This document shows positions 10,201 to 24,400 of a DNA stretch of 64,000 nucleotides, one piece after another. The notes under the pieces are model-generated. The model was not told where the DNA came from. It saw only the letters and a program-made list of their open reading frames with translations, and ran no database searches. The DNA lies in assembly GCA_903813345.2 (NCBI GenBank), contig CAIIXF020000008.1, forward strand, positions 34,744,867-34,808,866, read 5' to 3'. Made by a program: the position numbers and the translations under genes. The DNA comes from Owenia fusiformis (taxonomy: Eukaryota; Annelida; Polychaeta; Sabellida; Oweniidae). Each line of letters begins with the position of its first letter. Within the stretch, counting starts at the first letter, position 1.

Positions 10201-13200
10201 CTAAGGACAAAATTGTAGCCAAATATCGTCAAAATCAGTGGTTTTTGGGGTAAAAAGCGAAAACTGCTGATTCAGCAAAAACATTAAATTTGTTCATGAA
10301 AATTCCCCTTTTTGCCTCCGTCCAAAATATGTTTCACACTAATAAACTCAATTCTGGGCGATTCTGAGTAGTTTTAAAAAATTTTGGTCACTTTCACATG
10401 TGACTAATAGGCAAAACTGCCCTAATTCACGTCACCATACTAGTCAATGGGCAAAAGGGCAAACGCCTGACTTTTTATCTCGAGTTATGGATTTATGTGG
10501 CCTCACTGGCCTATCTGAGGTTCTAAAGCTATGTCTAAGCTACATCTTGACACTAAACTCAATAGGGGCCAATCATCTACTTTTTGAAATAATTGGTCAA
10601 TTGTGACACTACCCCCTCTCTCTGCAGACACAAATTGAAATTCACAAAAATGAAGGCAAAATTAATACGCCACTTGACTCGAAATTTTCCTTCAGATAAC
10701 CCAAATAAACGCATTTTCAGAAGAAATGGCATGTTGCCATTGCAAAAAGATTACAACTGTGCCTACATACTAGCTTACTGACTCGTCATGATCACAATTG
10801 TGTTGGGACTACATTTATTTTTGAATACTACTTTTTTCTATTCAGCGGAAGTGACGTATTAGGGCATTTTGGCCTAATAGCCACATGGTTGGATGATTTC
10901 TGGCTTTAAATTGCGTTTTTCCAATTTACTAGAGTTTTTCAAGTAGTTTTGTGCAGTTTAAGAATATTCTGACAGCAATTATGAAAAATATGGCTACTTC
11001 ATTACCCCTGGGGTCATTTTTCCAAGAACCCAATGGTTTTCCTTTAAATTTGACTAGTTTTTCATTTACATCATGAAATCCACTGCCTGATGGTGACATT
11101 TTTCAGTATCGTGTCAAGAAATTGAGTATTTTATTGCATATTGCGATTTTTAGCCAAAATCACTGAACCGTGAACCAGAAAATTGGACAAATTTGGCCCA
11201 CTTTTTGGCAAAATCTTACTAAAATCATCACTTTTTCATACTTTATTCCATTCAACAACCTCCTGATTTGAAAAATGATGACAAATTTGATCAGTTTTGA
11301 CTCTGGCCTAGAGAATTGGGACTTTTGAGATATTTTTAGCTCGAATGTAGTCATTCAGAGTGAACAAATACATCAAAAATTGACACTTAACTCACCAATT
11401 TCTGACTGCACCCCCGATATGTACCTTCTTTCTATACTGGAAACCATAAGATGGAAATTCAATCTTTATGATGAATAGCAACTCGTTGGCTTCCCCATTT
11501 ACGACAACAAATGACATTTAGGGGTCACTAAGGACAAAATTGTAGCCAAATATCGTCAAAATCAGTGGTTTTTGGGGTAAAAAGCGAAAACTGCTGATTC
11601 AGCAAAAACATTAAATTTGTTCATGAAAATTCCCCTTTTTGCCTCCGTCCAAAATATGTTTCACACTAATAAACTTCAATTCTGGGCGATTCTGAGTAGT
11701 TTTAAAAAATTTTGGTCACTTTCACATGTGACTAATAGGCAAAACTGCCCTAATTCACGTCACCATACTAGTCAATGGGCAAAAGGGCAAACGCCTGACT
11801 TTTTATCTCGAGTTATGGATTTATGTGGCCTCACTGGCCTATCTGAGGTTCTAAAGCTATGTCTAAGCTACATCTTGACACTAAACTCAATAGGGGCCAA
11901 TCATCTACTTTTTGAAATAATTGGTCAATTGTGACACTACCCCCTCTCTCTGCAGACACAAATTGAAATTCACAAAAATGAAGGCAAAATTAATACGCCA
12001 CTTGACTCGAAATTTTCCTTCAGATAACCCAAATAAACGCATTTTCAGAAGAAATGGCATGTTGCCATTGCAAAAAGATTACAACTGTGCCTACATACTA
12101 GCTTACTGACTCGTCATGATCACAATTGTGTTGGGACTACATTTATTTTTGAATACTACTTTTTTCTATTCAGCGGAAGTGACGTATTAGGGCATTTTGG
12201 CCTAATAGCCACATGGTTGGATGATTTCTGGCTTTAAATTGCGTTTTTCCAATTTACTAGAGTTTTTCAAGTAGTTTTGTGCAGTTTAAGAATATTCTGA
12301 CAGCAATTATGAAAAATATGGCTACTTCATTACCCCTGGGGTCATTTTTCCAAGAACCCAATGGTTTTCCTTTAAATTTGACTAGTTTTTCATTTACATC
12401 ATGAAATCCACTGCCTGATGGTGACATTTTTCAGTATCGTGTCAAGAAATTGAGTATTTTATTGCATATTGCGATTTTTAGCCAAAATCACTGAACCGTG
12501 AACCAGAAAATTGGACAAATTTGGCCCACTTTTTGGCAAAATCTTACTAAAATCATCACTTTTTCATACTTTATTCCATTCAACAACCTCCTGATTTGAA
12601 AAATGATGACAAATTTGATCAGTTTTGACTCTGGCCTAGAGAATTGGGACTTTTGAGATATTTTTAGCTCGAATGTAGTCATTCAGAGTGAACAAATACA
12701 TCAAAAATTGACACTTAACTCACCAATTTCTGACTGCACCCCCGATATGTACCTTCTTTCTATACTGGAAACCATAAGATGGAAATTCAATCTTTATGAT
12801 GAATAGCAACTCGTTGGCTTCCCCATTTACGACAACAAATGACATTTAGGGGTCACTAAGGACAAAATTGTAGCCAAATATCGTCAAAATCAGTGGTTTT
12901 TGGGGTAAAAAGCGAAAACTGCTGATTCAGCAAAAACATTAAATTTGTTCATGAAAATTCCCCTTTTTGCCTCCGTCCAAAATATGTTTCACACTAATAA
13001 ACCTCAATTCTGGTCGATTCTGAGTAGTTTTAAAAAATTTTGGTCACTTTCACATGTGACTAATAGGCAAAACTGCCCTAATTCACGTCACCATACTAGT
13101 CAATGGGCAAAAGGGCAAACGCCTGACTTTTTATCTCGAGTTATGGATTTATGTGGCCTCACTGGCCTATCTGAGGTTCTAAAGCTATGTCTAAGCTACA

Positions 13201-14388
13201 TCTTGACACTAAACTCGATAGGGGCCAATCATCTACTTTTTGAAATAATTGGTCAATTGTGACACTACCCCCTCTCTCTGCAGACACAAATTGAAATTCA
13301 CAAAAATGAAGGCAAAATTAATACGCCACTTGACTCGAAATTTTCCTTCAGATAACCCAAATAAACGCATTTTCAGAAGAAATGGCATGTTGCCATTGCA
13401 AAAAGATTACAACTGTGCCTACATACTAGCTTACTGACTCGTCATGATCACAATTGTGTTGGGACTACATTTATTTTTGAATACTACTTTTTTCTATTCA
13501 GCGGAAGTGACGTATTAGGGCATTTTGGCCTAATAGCCACATGGTTGGATGATTTCTGGCTTTAAATTGCGTTTTTCCAATTTACTAGAGTTTTTCAAGT
13601 AGTTTTGTGCAGTTTAAGAATATTCTGACAGCAATTATGAAAAATATGGCTACTTCATTACCCCTGGGGTCATTTTTCCAAGAACCCAATGGTTTTCCTT
13701 TAAATTTGACTAGTTTTTCATTTACATCATGAAATCCACTGCCTGATGGTGACATTTTTCAGTATCGTGTCAAGAAATTGAGTATTTTATTGCATATTGC
13801 GATTTTTAGCCAAAATCACTGAACCGTGAACCAGAAAATTGGACAAATTTGGCCCACTTTTTGGCAAAATCTTACTAAAATCATCACTTTTTCATACTTT
13901 ATTCCATTCAACAACCTCCTGATTTGAAAAATGATGACAAATTTGATCAGTTTTGACTCTGGCCTAGAGAATTGGGACTTTTGAGATATTTTTAGCTCGA
14001 ATGTAGTCATTCAGAGTGAACAAATACATCAAAAATTGACACTTAACTCACCAATTTCTGACTGCACCCCCGATATGTACCTTCTTTCTATACTGGAAAC
14101 CATAAGATGGAAATTCAATCTTTATGATGAATAGCAACTCGTTGGCTTCCCCATTTACGACAACAAATGACATTTAGGGGTCACTAAGGACAAAATTGTA
14201 GCCAAATATCGTCAAAATCAGTGGTTTTTGGGGTAAAAAGCGAAAACTGCTGATTCAGCAAAAACATTAAATTTGTTCATGAAAATTCCCCTTTTTGCCT
14301 CCGTCCAAAATATGTTTCACACTAATAAACCTCAATTCTGGTCGATTCTGAGTAGTTTTAAAAAATTTTGGTCACTTTCACATGTGAC

Positions 14389-14393
14389 TAATA
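14389..14393 (+). other. Empty MITE site in short unit 3
   Basis: Single TAATA with no insert, and class B variants on both sides of the joint. The preceding full unit (MITE at 13066) also carries class B markers, so this may be one converted patch. Confidence 0.9.
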
Positions 14394-17300
14394 GCCACAT
14401 GGTTGGATGATTTCTGGCTTTAAATTGCGTTTTTCCAATTTACTAGAGTTTTTCAAGTAGTTTTGTGCAGTTTAAGAATATTCTGACAGCAATTATGAAA
14501 AATATGGCTACTTCATCACCCCTGGGGTCATTTTTCCAAGAACCCAATGGTTTTCCTTTAAATTTGACTAGTTTTTCATTTACATCATGAAATCCACTGC
14601 CTGATGGTGACATTTTTCAGTATCGTGTCAAGAAATTGAGTATTTTATTGCATATTGCGATTTTTAGCCAAAATCACTGAACCGTGAACCAGAAAATTGG
14701 ACAAATTTGGCCCACTTTTTGGCAAAATCTTACTAAAATCATCACTTTTTCATACTTTATTCCATTCAACAACCTCCTGATTTGAAAAATGATGACAAAT
14801 TTGATCAGTTTTGACTCTGGCCTAGAGAATTGGGACTTTTGAGATATTTTTAGCTCGAATGTAGTCATTCAGAGTGAACAAATACATCAAAAATTGACAC
14901 TTAACTCACCAATTTCTGACTGCACCCCCGATATGTACCTTCTTTCTATACTGGAAACCATAAGATGGAAAATTCAATCTTTATGATGAATAGCAACTCG
15001 TTGGCTTCCCCATTTACGACAACAAATGACATTTAGGGGTCACTAAGGACAAAATTGTAGCCAAATATCGTCAAAATCAGTGGTTTTTGGGGTAAAAAGC
15101 GAAAACTGCTGATTCAGCAAAAACATTAAATTTGTTCATGAAAATTCCCCTTTTTGCCTCCGTCCAAAATATGTTTCACACTAATAAACTTCAATTCTGG
15201 GCGATTCTGAGTAGTTTTAAAAAATTTTGGTCACTTTCACATGTGACTAATAGGCAAAACTGCCCTAATTCACGTCACCATACTAGTCAATGGGCAAAAG
15301 GGCAAACGCCTGACTTTTTATCTCGAGTTATGGATTTATGTGGCCTCACTGGCCTATCTGAGGTTCTAAAGCTATGTCTAAGCTACATCTTGACACTAAA
15401 CTCAATAGGGGCCAATCATCTACTTTTTGAAATAATTGGTCAATTGTGACACTACCCCCTCTCTCTGCAGACACAAATTGAAATTCACAAAAATGAAGGC
15501 AAAATTAATACGCCACTTGACTCGAAATTTTCCTTCAGATAACCCAAATAAACGCATTTTCAGAAGAAATGGCATGTTGCCATTGCAAAAAGATTACAAC
15601 TGTGCCTACATACTAGCTTACTGACTCGTCATGATCACAATTGTGTTGGGACTACATTTATTTTTGAATACTACTTTTTTCTATTCAGCGGAAGTGACGT
15701 ATTAGGGCATTTTGGCCTAATAGCCACATGGTTGGATGATTTCTGGCTTTAAATTGCGTTTTTCCAATTTACTAGAGTTTTTCAAGTAGTTTTGTGCAGT
15801 TTAAGAATATTCTGACAGCAATTATGAAAAATATGGCTACTTCATTACCCCTGGGGTCATTTTTCCAAGAACCCAATGGTTTTCCTTTAAATTTGACTAG
15901 TTTTTCATTTACATCATGAAATCCACTGCCTGATGGTGACATTTTTCAGTATCGTGTCAAGAAATTGAGTATTTTATTGCATATTGCGATTTTTAGCCAA
16001 AATCACTGAACCGTGAACCAGAAAATTGGACAAATTTGGCCCACTTTTTGGCAAAATCTTACTAAAATCATCACTTTTTCATACTTTATTCCATTCAACA
16101 ACCTCCTGATTTGAAAAATGATGACAAATTTGATCAGTTTTGACTCTGGCCTAGAGAATTGGGACTTTTGAGATATTTTTAGCTCGAATGTAGTCATTCA
16201 GAGTGAACAAATACATCAAAATTGACACTTAACTCACCAATTTCTGACTGCACCCCCGATATGTACCTTCTTTCTATACTGGAAACCATAAGATGGAAAA
16301 TTCAATCTTTATGATGAATAGCAACTCGTTGGCTTCCCCATTTACGACAACAAATGACATTTAGGGGTCACTAAGGACAAAATTGTAGCCAAATATCGTC
16401 AAAATCAGTGGTTTTTGGGGTAAAAAGCGAAAACTGCTGATTCAGCAAAAACATTAAATTTGTTCATGAAAATTCCCCTTTTTGCCTCCGTCCAAAATAT
16501 GTTTCACACTAATAAACTCAATTCTGGGCGATTCTGAGTAGTTTTAAAAAATTTTGGTCACTTTCACATGTGACTAATAGGCAAAACTGCCCTAATTCAC
16601 GTCACCATACTAGTCAATGGGCAAAAGGGCAAACGCCTGACTTTTTATCTCGAGTTATGGATTTATGTGGCCTCACTGGCCTATCTGAGGTTCTAAAGCT
16701 ATGTCTAAGCTACATCTTGACACTAAACTCAATAGGGGCCAATCATCTACTTTTTGAAATAATTGGTCAATTGTGACACTACCCCCTCTCTCTGCAGACA
16801 CAAATTGAAATTCACAAAAATGAAGGCAAAATTAATACGCCACTTGACTCGAAATTTTCCTTCAGATAACCCAAATAAACGCATTTTCAGAAGAAATGGC
16901 ATGTTGCCATTGCAAAAAGATTACAACTGTGCCTACATACTAGCTTACTGACTCGTCATGATCACAATTGTGTTGGGACTACATTTATTTTTGAATACTA
17001 CTTTTTTCTATTCAGCGGAAGTGACGTATTAGGGCATTTTGGCCTAATAGCCACATGGTTGGATGATTTCTGGCTTTAAATTGCGTTTTTCCAATTTACT
17101 AGAGTTTTTCAAGTAGTTTTGTGCAGTTTAAGAATATTCTGACAGCAATTATGAAAAATATGGCTACTTCATTACCCCTGGGGTCATTTTTCCAAGAACC
17201 CAATGGTTTTCCTTTAAATTTGACTAGTTTTTCATTTACATCATGAAATCCACTGCCTGATGGTGACATTTTTCAGTATCGTGTCAAGAAATTGAGTATT

Positions 17301-19226
17301 TTATTGCATATTGCGATTTTTAGCCAAAATCACTGAACCGTGAACCAGAAAATTGGACAAATTTGGCCCACTTTTTGGCAAAATCTTACTAAAATCATCA
17401 CTTTTTCATACTTTATTCCATTCAACAACCTCCTGATTTGAAAAATGATGACAAATTTGATCAGTTTTGACTCTGGCCTAGAGAATTGGGACTTTTGAGA
17501 TATTTTTAGCTCGAATGTAGTCATTCAGAGTGAACAAATACATCAAAATTGACACTTAACTCACCAATTTCTGACTGCACCCCCGATATGTACCTTCTTT
17601 CTATACTGGAAACCATAAGATGGAAATTCAATCTTTATGATGAATAGCAACTCGTTGGCTTCCCCATTTACGACAACAAATGACATTTAGGGGTCACTAA
17701 GGACAAAATTGTAGCCAAATATCGTCAAAATCAGTGGTTTTTGGGGTAAAAAGCGAAAACTGCTGATTCAGCAAAAACATTAAATTTGTTCATGAAAATT
17801 CCCCTTTTTGCCTCCGTCCAAAATATGTTTCACACTAATAAACTCAATTCTGGGCGATTCTGAGTAGTTTTAAAAAATTTTGGTCACTTTCACATGTGAC
17901 TAATAGGCAAAACTGCCCTAATTCACGTCACCATACTAGTCAATGGGCAAAAGGGCAAACGCCTGACTTTTTATCTCGAGTTATGGATTTATGTGGCCTC
18001 ACTGGCCTATCTGAGGTTCTAAAGCTATGTCTAAGCTACATCTTGACACTAAACTCAATAGGGGCCAATCATCTACTTTTTGAAATAATTGGTCAATTGT
18101 GACACTACCCCCTCTCTCTGCAGACACAAATTGAAATTCACAAAAATGAAGGCAAAATTAATACGCCACTTGACTCGAAATTTTCCTTCAGATAACCCAA
18201 ATAAACGCATTTTCAGAAGAAATGGCATGTTGCCATTGCAAAAAGATTACAACTGTGCCTACATACTAGCTTACTGACTCGTCATGATCACAATTGTGTT
18301 GGGACTACATTTATTTTTGAATACTACTTTTTTCTATTCAGCGGAAGTGACGTATTAGGGCATTTTGGCCTAATAGCCACATGGTTGGATGATTTCTGGC
18401 TTTAAATTGCGTTTTTCCAATTTACTAGAGTTTTTCAAGTAGTTTTGTGCAGTTTAAGAATATTCTGACAGCAATTATGAAAAATATGGCTACTTCATTA
18501 CCCCTGGGGTCATTTTTCCAAGAACCCAATGGTTTTCCTTTAAATTTGACTAGTTTTTCATTTACATCATGAAATCCACTGCCTGATGGTGACATTTTTC
18601 AGTATCGTGTCAAGAAATTGAGTATTTTATTGCATATTGCGATTTTTAGCCAAAATCACTGAACCGTGAACCAGAAAATTGGACAAATTTGGCCCACTTT
18701 TTGGCAAAATCTTACTAAAATCATCACTTTTTCATACTTTATTCCATTCAACAACCTCCTGATTTGAAAAATGATGACAAATTTGATCAGTTTTGACTCT
18801 GGCCTAGAGAATTGGGACTTTTGAGATATTTTTAGCTCGAATGTAGTCATTCAGAGTGAACAAATACATCAAAAATTGACACTTAACTCACCAATTTCTG
18901 ACTGCACCCCCGATATGTACCTTCTTTCTATACTGGAAACCATAAGATGGAAATTCAATCTTTATGATGAATAGCAACTCGTTGGCTTCCCCATTTACGA
19001 CAACAAATGACATTTAGGGGTCACTAAGGACAAAATTGTAGCCAAATATCGTCAAAATCAGTGGTTTTGGGTAAAAAGCGAAAACTGCTGATTCAGCAAA
19101 AACATTAAATTTGTTCATGAAAATTCCCCTTTTTGCCTCCGTCCAAAATATGTTTCACACTAATAAACCTCAATTCTGGTCGATTCTGAGTAGTTTTAAA
19201 AAATTTTGGTCACTTTCACATGTGAC

Positions 19227-19231
19227 TAATA
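19227..19231 (+). other. Empty MITE site in short unit 4
   Basis: Single TAATA. The left flank carries class B variants (CCTCAATTCTGGTCG), but the right flank carries the class A form TTCATTACCCC, so this short unit is a mosaic. Confidence 0.9.
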
Positions 19232-21413
19232 GCCACATGGTTGGATGATTTCTGGCTTTAAATTGCGTTTTTTCCAATTTACTAGAGTTTTTCAAGTAGT
19301 TTTGTGCAGTTTAAGAATATTCTGACAGCAATTATGAAAAATATGGCTACTTCATTACCCCTGGGGTCATTTTTCCAAGAACCCAATGGTTTTCCTTTAA
19401 ATTTGACTAGTTTTTCATTTACATCATGAAATCCACTGCCTGATGGTGACATTTTTCAGTATCGTGTCAAGAAATTGAGTATTTTATTGCATATTGCGAT
19501 TTTTAGCCAAAATCACTGAACCGTGAACCAGAAAATTGGACAAATTTGGCCCACTTTTTGGCAAAATCTTACTAAAATCATCACTTTTTCATACTTTATT
19601 CCATTCAACAACCTCCTGATTTGAAAAATGATGACAAATTTGATCAGTTTTGACTCTGGCCTAGAGAATTGGGACTTTTGAGATATTTTTAGCTCGAATG
19701 TAGTCATTCAGAGTGAACAAATACATCAAAAATTGACACTTAACTCACCAATTTCTGACTGCACCCCCGATATGTACCTTCTTTCTATACTGGAAACCAT
19801 AAGATGGGAAATTCAATCTTTATGATGAATAGCAACTCGTTGGCTTCCCCATTTACGACAACAAATGACATTTAGGGGTCACTAAGGACAAAATTGTAGC
19901 CAAATATCGTCAAAATCAGTGGTTTTTGGGGTAAAAAGCGAAAACTGCTGATTCAGCAAAAACATTAAATTTGTTCATGAAAATTCCCCTTTTTGCCTCC
20001 GTCCAAAATATGTTTCACACTAATAAACTCAATTCTGGGCGATTCTGAGTAGTTTTAAAAAATTTTGGTCACTTTCACATGTGACTAATAGGCAAAACTG
20101 CCCTAATTCACGTCACCATACTAGTCAATGGGCAAAAGGGCAAACGCCTGACTTTTTATCTCGAGTTATGGATTTATGTGGCCTCACTGGCCTATCTGAG
20201 GTTCTAAAGCTATGTCTAAGCTACATCTTGACACTAAACTCAATAGGGGCCAATCATCTACTTTTTGAAATAATTGGTCAATTGTGACACTACCCCCTCT
20301 CTCTGCAGACACAAATTGAAATTCACAAAAATGAAGGCAAAATTAATACGCCACTTGACTCGAAATTTTCCTTCAGATAACCCAAATAAACGCATTTTCA
20401 GAAGAAATGGCATGTTGCCATTGCAAAAAGATTACAACTGTGCCTACATACTAGCTTACTGACTCGTCATGATCACAATTGTGTTGGGACTACATTTATT
20501 TTTGAATACTACTTTTTTCTATTCAGCGGAAGTGACGTATTAGGGCATTTTGGCCTAATAGCCACATGGTTGGATGATTTCTGGCTTTAAATTGCGTTTT
20601 TCCAATTTACTAGAGTTTTTCAAGTAGTTTTGTGCAGTTTAAGAATATTCTGACAGCAATTATGAAAAATATGGCTACTTCATTACCCCTGGGGTCATTT
20701 TTCCAAGAACCCAATGGTTTTCCTTTAAATTTGACTAGTTTTTCATTTACATCATGAAATCCACTGCCTGATGGTGACATTTTTCAGTATCGTGTCAAGA
20801 AATTGAGTATTTTATTGCATATTGCGATTTTTAGCCAAAATCACTGAACCGTGAACCAGAAAATTGGACAAATTTGGCCCACTTTTTGGCAAAATCTTAC
20901 TAAAATCATCACTTTTTCATACTTTATTCCATTCAACAACCTCCTGATTTGAAAAATGATGACAAATTTGATCAGTTTTGACTCTGGCCTAGAGAATTGG
21001 GACTTTTGAGATATTTTTAGCTCGAATGTAGTCATTCAGAGTGAACAAATACATCAAAAATTGACACTTAACTCACCAATTTCTGACTGCACCCCCGATA
21101 TGTACCTTCTTTCTATACTGGAAACCATAAGATGGAAATTCAATCTTTATGATGAATAGCAACTCGTTGGCTTCCCCATTTACGACAACAAATGACATTT
21201 AGGGGTCACTAAGGACAAAATTGTAGCCAAATATCGTCAAAATCAGTGGTTTTTGGGGTAAAAAGCGAAAACTGCTGATTCAGCAAAAACATTAAATTTG
21301 TTCATGAAAATTCCCCTTTTTGCCTCCGTCCAAAATATGTTTCACACTAATAAACTTCAATTCTGGGCGATTCTGAGTAGTTTTAAAAAATTTTGGTCAC
21401 TTTCACATGTGAC

Positions 21414-21418
21414 TAATA
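21414..21418 (+). other. Empty MITE site in short unit 5
   Basis: Single TAATA. The left flank is class A (CTTCAATTCTGGGCG) and the right flank is class B (TTCATCACCCC). This is the reciprocal mosaic of short unit 4. Confidence 0.9.
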
Positions 21419-24400
21419 GCCACATGGTTGGATGATTTCTGGCTTTAAATTGCGTTTTTTCCAATTTACTAGAGTTTTTCAAGTAGTTTTGTGCAGTTTA
21501 AGAATATTCTGACAGCAATTATGAAAAATATGGCTACTTCATCACCCCTGGGGTCATTTTTCCAAGAACCCAATGGTTTTCCTTTAAATTTGACTAGTTT
21601 TTCATTTACATCATGAAATCCACTGCCTGATGGTGACATTTTTCAGTATCGTGTCAAGAAATTGAGTATTTTATTGCATATTGCGATTTTTAGCCAAAAT
21701 CACTGAACCGTGAACCAGAAAATTGGACAAATTTGGCCCACTTTTTGGCAAAATCTTACTAAAATCATCACTTTTTCATACTTTATTCCATTCAACAACC
21801 TCCTGATTTGAAAAATGATGACAAATTTGATCAGTTTTGACTCTGGCCTAGAGAATTGGGACTTTTGAGATATTTTTAGCTCGAATGTAGTCATTCAGAG
21901 TGAACAAATACATCAAAATTGACACTTAACTCACCAATTTCTGACTGCACCCCCGATATGTACCTTCTTTCTATACTGGAAACCATAAGATGGAAAATTC
22001 AATCTTTATGATGAATAGCAACTCGTTGGCTTCCCCATTTACGACAACAAATGACATTTAGGGGTCACTAAGGACAAAATTGTAGCCAAATATCGTCAAA
22101 ATCAGTGGTTTTTGGGGTAAAAAGCGAAAACTGCTGATTCAGCAAAAACATTAAATTTGTTCATGAAAATTCCCCTTTTTGCCTCCGTCCAAAATATGTT
22201 TCACACTAATAAACTTCAATTCTGGGCGATTCTGAGTAGTTTTAAAAATTTTGGTCACTTTCACATGTGACTAATAGGCAAAACTGCCCTAATTCACGTC
22301 ACCATACTAGTCAATGGGCAAAAGGGCAAACGCCTGACTTTTTATCTCGAGTTATGGATTTATGTGGCCTCACTGGCCTATCTGAGGTTCTAAAGCTATG
22401 TCTAAGCTACATCTTGACACTAAACTCAATAGGGGCCAATCATCTACTTTTTGAAATAATTGGTCAATTGTGACACTACCCCCTCTCTCTGCAGACACAA
22501 ATTGAAATTCACAAAAATGAAGGCAAAATTAATACGCCACTTGACTCGAAATTTTCCTTCAGATAACCCAAATAAACGCATTTTCAGAAGAAATGGCATG
22601 TTGCCATTGCAAAAAGATTACAACTGTGCCTACATACTAGCTTACTGACTCGTCATGATCACAATTGTGTTGGGACTACATTTATTTTTGAATACTACTT
22701 TTTTCTATTCAGCGGAAGTGACGTATTAGGGCATTTTGGCCTAATAGCCACATGGTTGGATGATTTCTGGCTTTAAATTGCGTTTTTCCAATTTACTAGA
22801 GTTTTTCAAGTAGTTTTGTGCAGTTTAAGAATATTCTGACAGCAATTATGAAAAATATGGCTACTTCATTACCCCTGGGGTCATTTTTCCAAGAACCCAA
22901 TGGTTTTCCTTTAAATTTGACTAGTTTTTCATTTACATCATGAAATCCACTGCCTGATGGTGACATTTTTCAGTATCGTGTCAAGAAATTGAGTATTTTA
23001 TTGCATATTGCGATTTTTAGCCAAAATCACTGAACCGTGAACCAGAAAATTGGACAAATTTGGCCCACTTTTTGGCAAAATCTTACTAAAATCATCACTT
23101 TTTCATACTTTATTCCATTCAACAACCTCCTGATTTGAAAAATGATGACAAATTTGATCAGTTTTGACTCTGGCCTAGAGAATTGGGACTTTTGAGATAT
23201 TTTTAGCTCGAATGTAGTCATTCAGAGTGAACAAATACATCAAAAATTGACACTTAACTCACCAATTTCTGACTGCACCCCCGATATGTACCTTCTTTCT
23301 ATACTGGAAACCATAAGATGGAAATTCAATCTTTATGATGAATAGCAACTCGTTGGCTTCCCCATTTACGACAACAAATGACATTTAGGGGTCACTAAGG
23401 ACAAAATTGTAGCCAAATATCGTCAAAATCAGTGGTTTTTGGGGTAAAAAGCGAAAACTGCTGATTCAGCAAAAACATTAAATTTGTTCATGAAAATTCC
23501 CCTTTTTGCCTCCGTCCAAAATATGTTTCACACTAATAAACTTCAATTCTGGGCGATTCTGAGTAGTTTTAAAAAATTTTGGTCACTTTCACATGTGACT
23601 AATAGGCAAAACTGCCCTAATTCACGTCACCATACTAGTCAATGGGCAAAAGGGCAAACGCCTGACTTTTTATCTCGAGTTATGGATTTATGTGGCCTCA
23701 CTGGCCTATCTGAGGTTCTAAAGCTATGTCTAAGCTACATCTTGACACTAAACTCGATAGGGGCCAATCATCTACTTTTTGAAATAATTGGTCAATTGTG
23801 ACACTACCCCCTCTCTCTGCAGACACAAATTGAAATTCACAAAAATGAAGGCAAAATTAATACGCCACTTGACTCGAAATTTTCCTTCAGATAACCCAAA
23901 TAAACGCATTTTCAGAAGAAATGGCATGTTGCCATTGCAAAAAGATTACAACTGTGCCTACATACTAGCTTACTGACTCGTCATGATCACAATTGTGTTG
24001 GGACTACATTTATTTTTGAATACTACTTTTTTCTATTCAGCGGAAGTGACGTATTAGGGCATTTTGGCCTAATAGCCACATGGTTGGATGATTTCTGGCT
24101 TTAAATTGCGTTTTTCCAATTTACTAGAGTTTTTCAAGTAGTTTTGTGCAGTTTAAGAATATTCTGACAGCAATTATGAAAAATATGGCTACTTCATTAC
24201 CCCTGGGGTCATTTTTCCAAGAACCCAATGGTTTTCCTTTAAATTTGACTAGTTTTTCATTTACATCATGAAATCCACTGCCTGATGGTGACATTTTTCA
24301 GTATCGTGTCAAGAAATTGAGTATTTTATTGCATATTGCGATTTTTAGCCAAAATCACTGAACCGTGAACCAGAAAATTGGACAAATTTGGCCCACTTTT

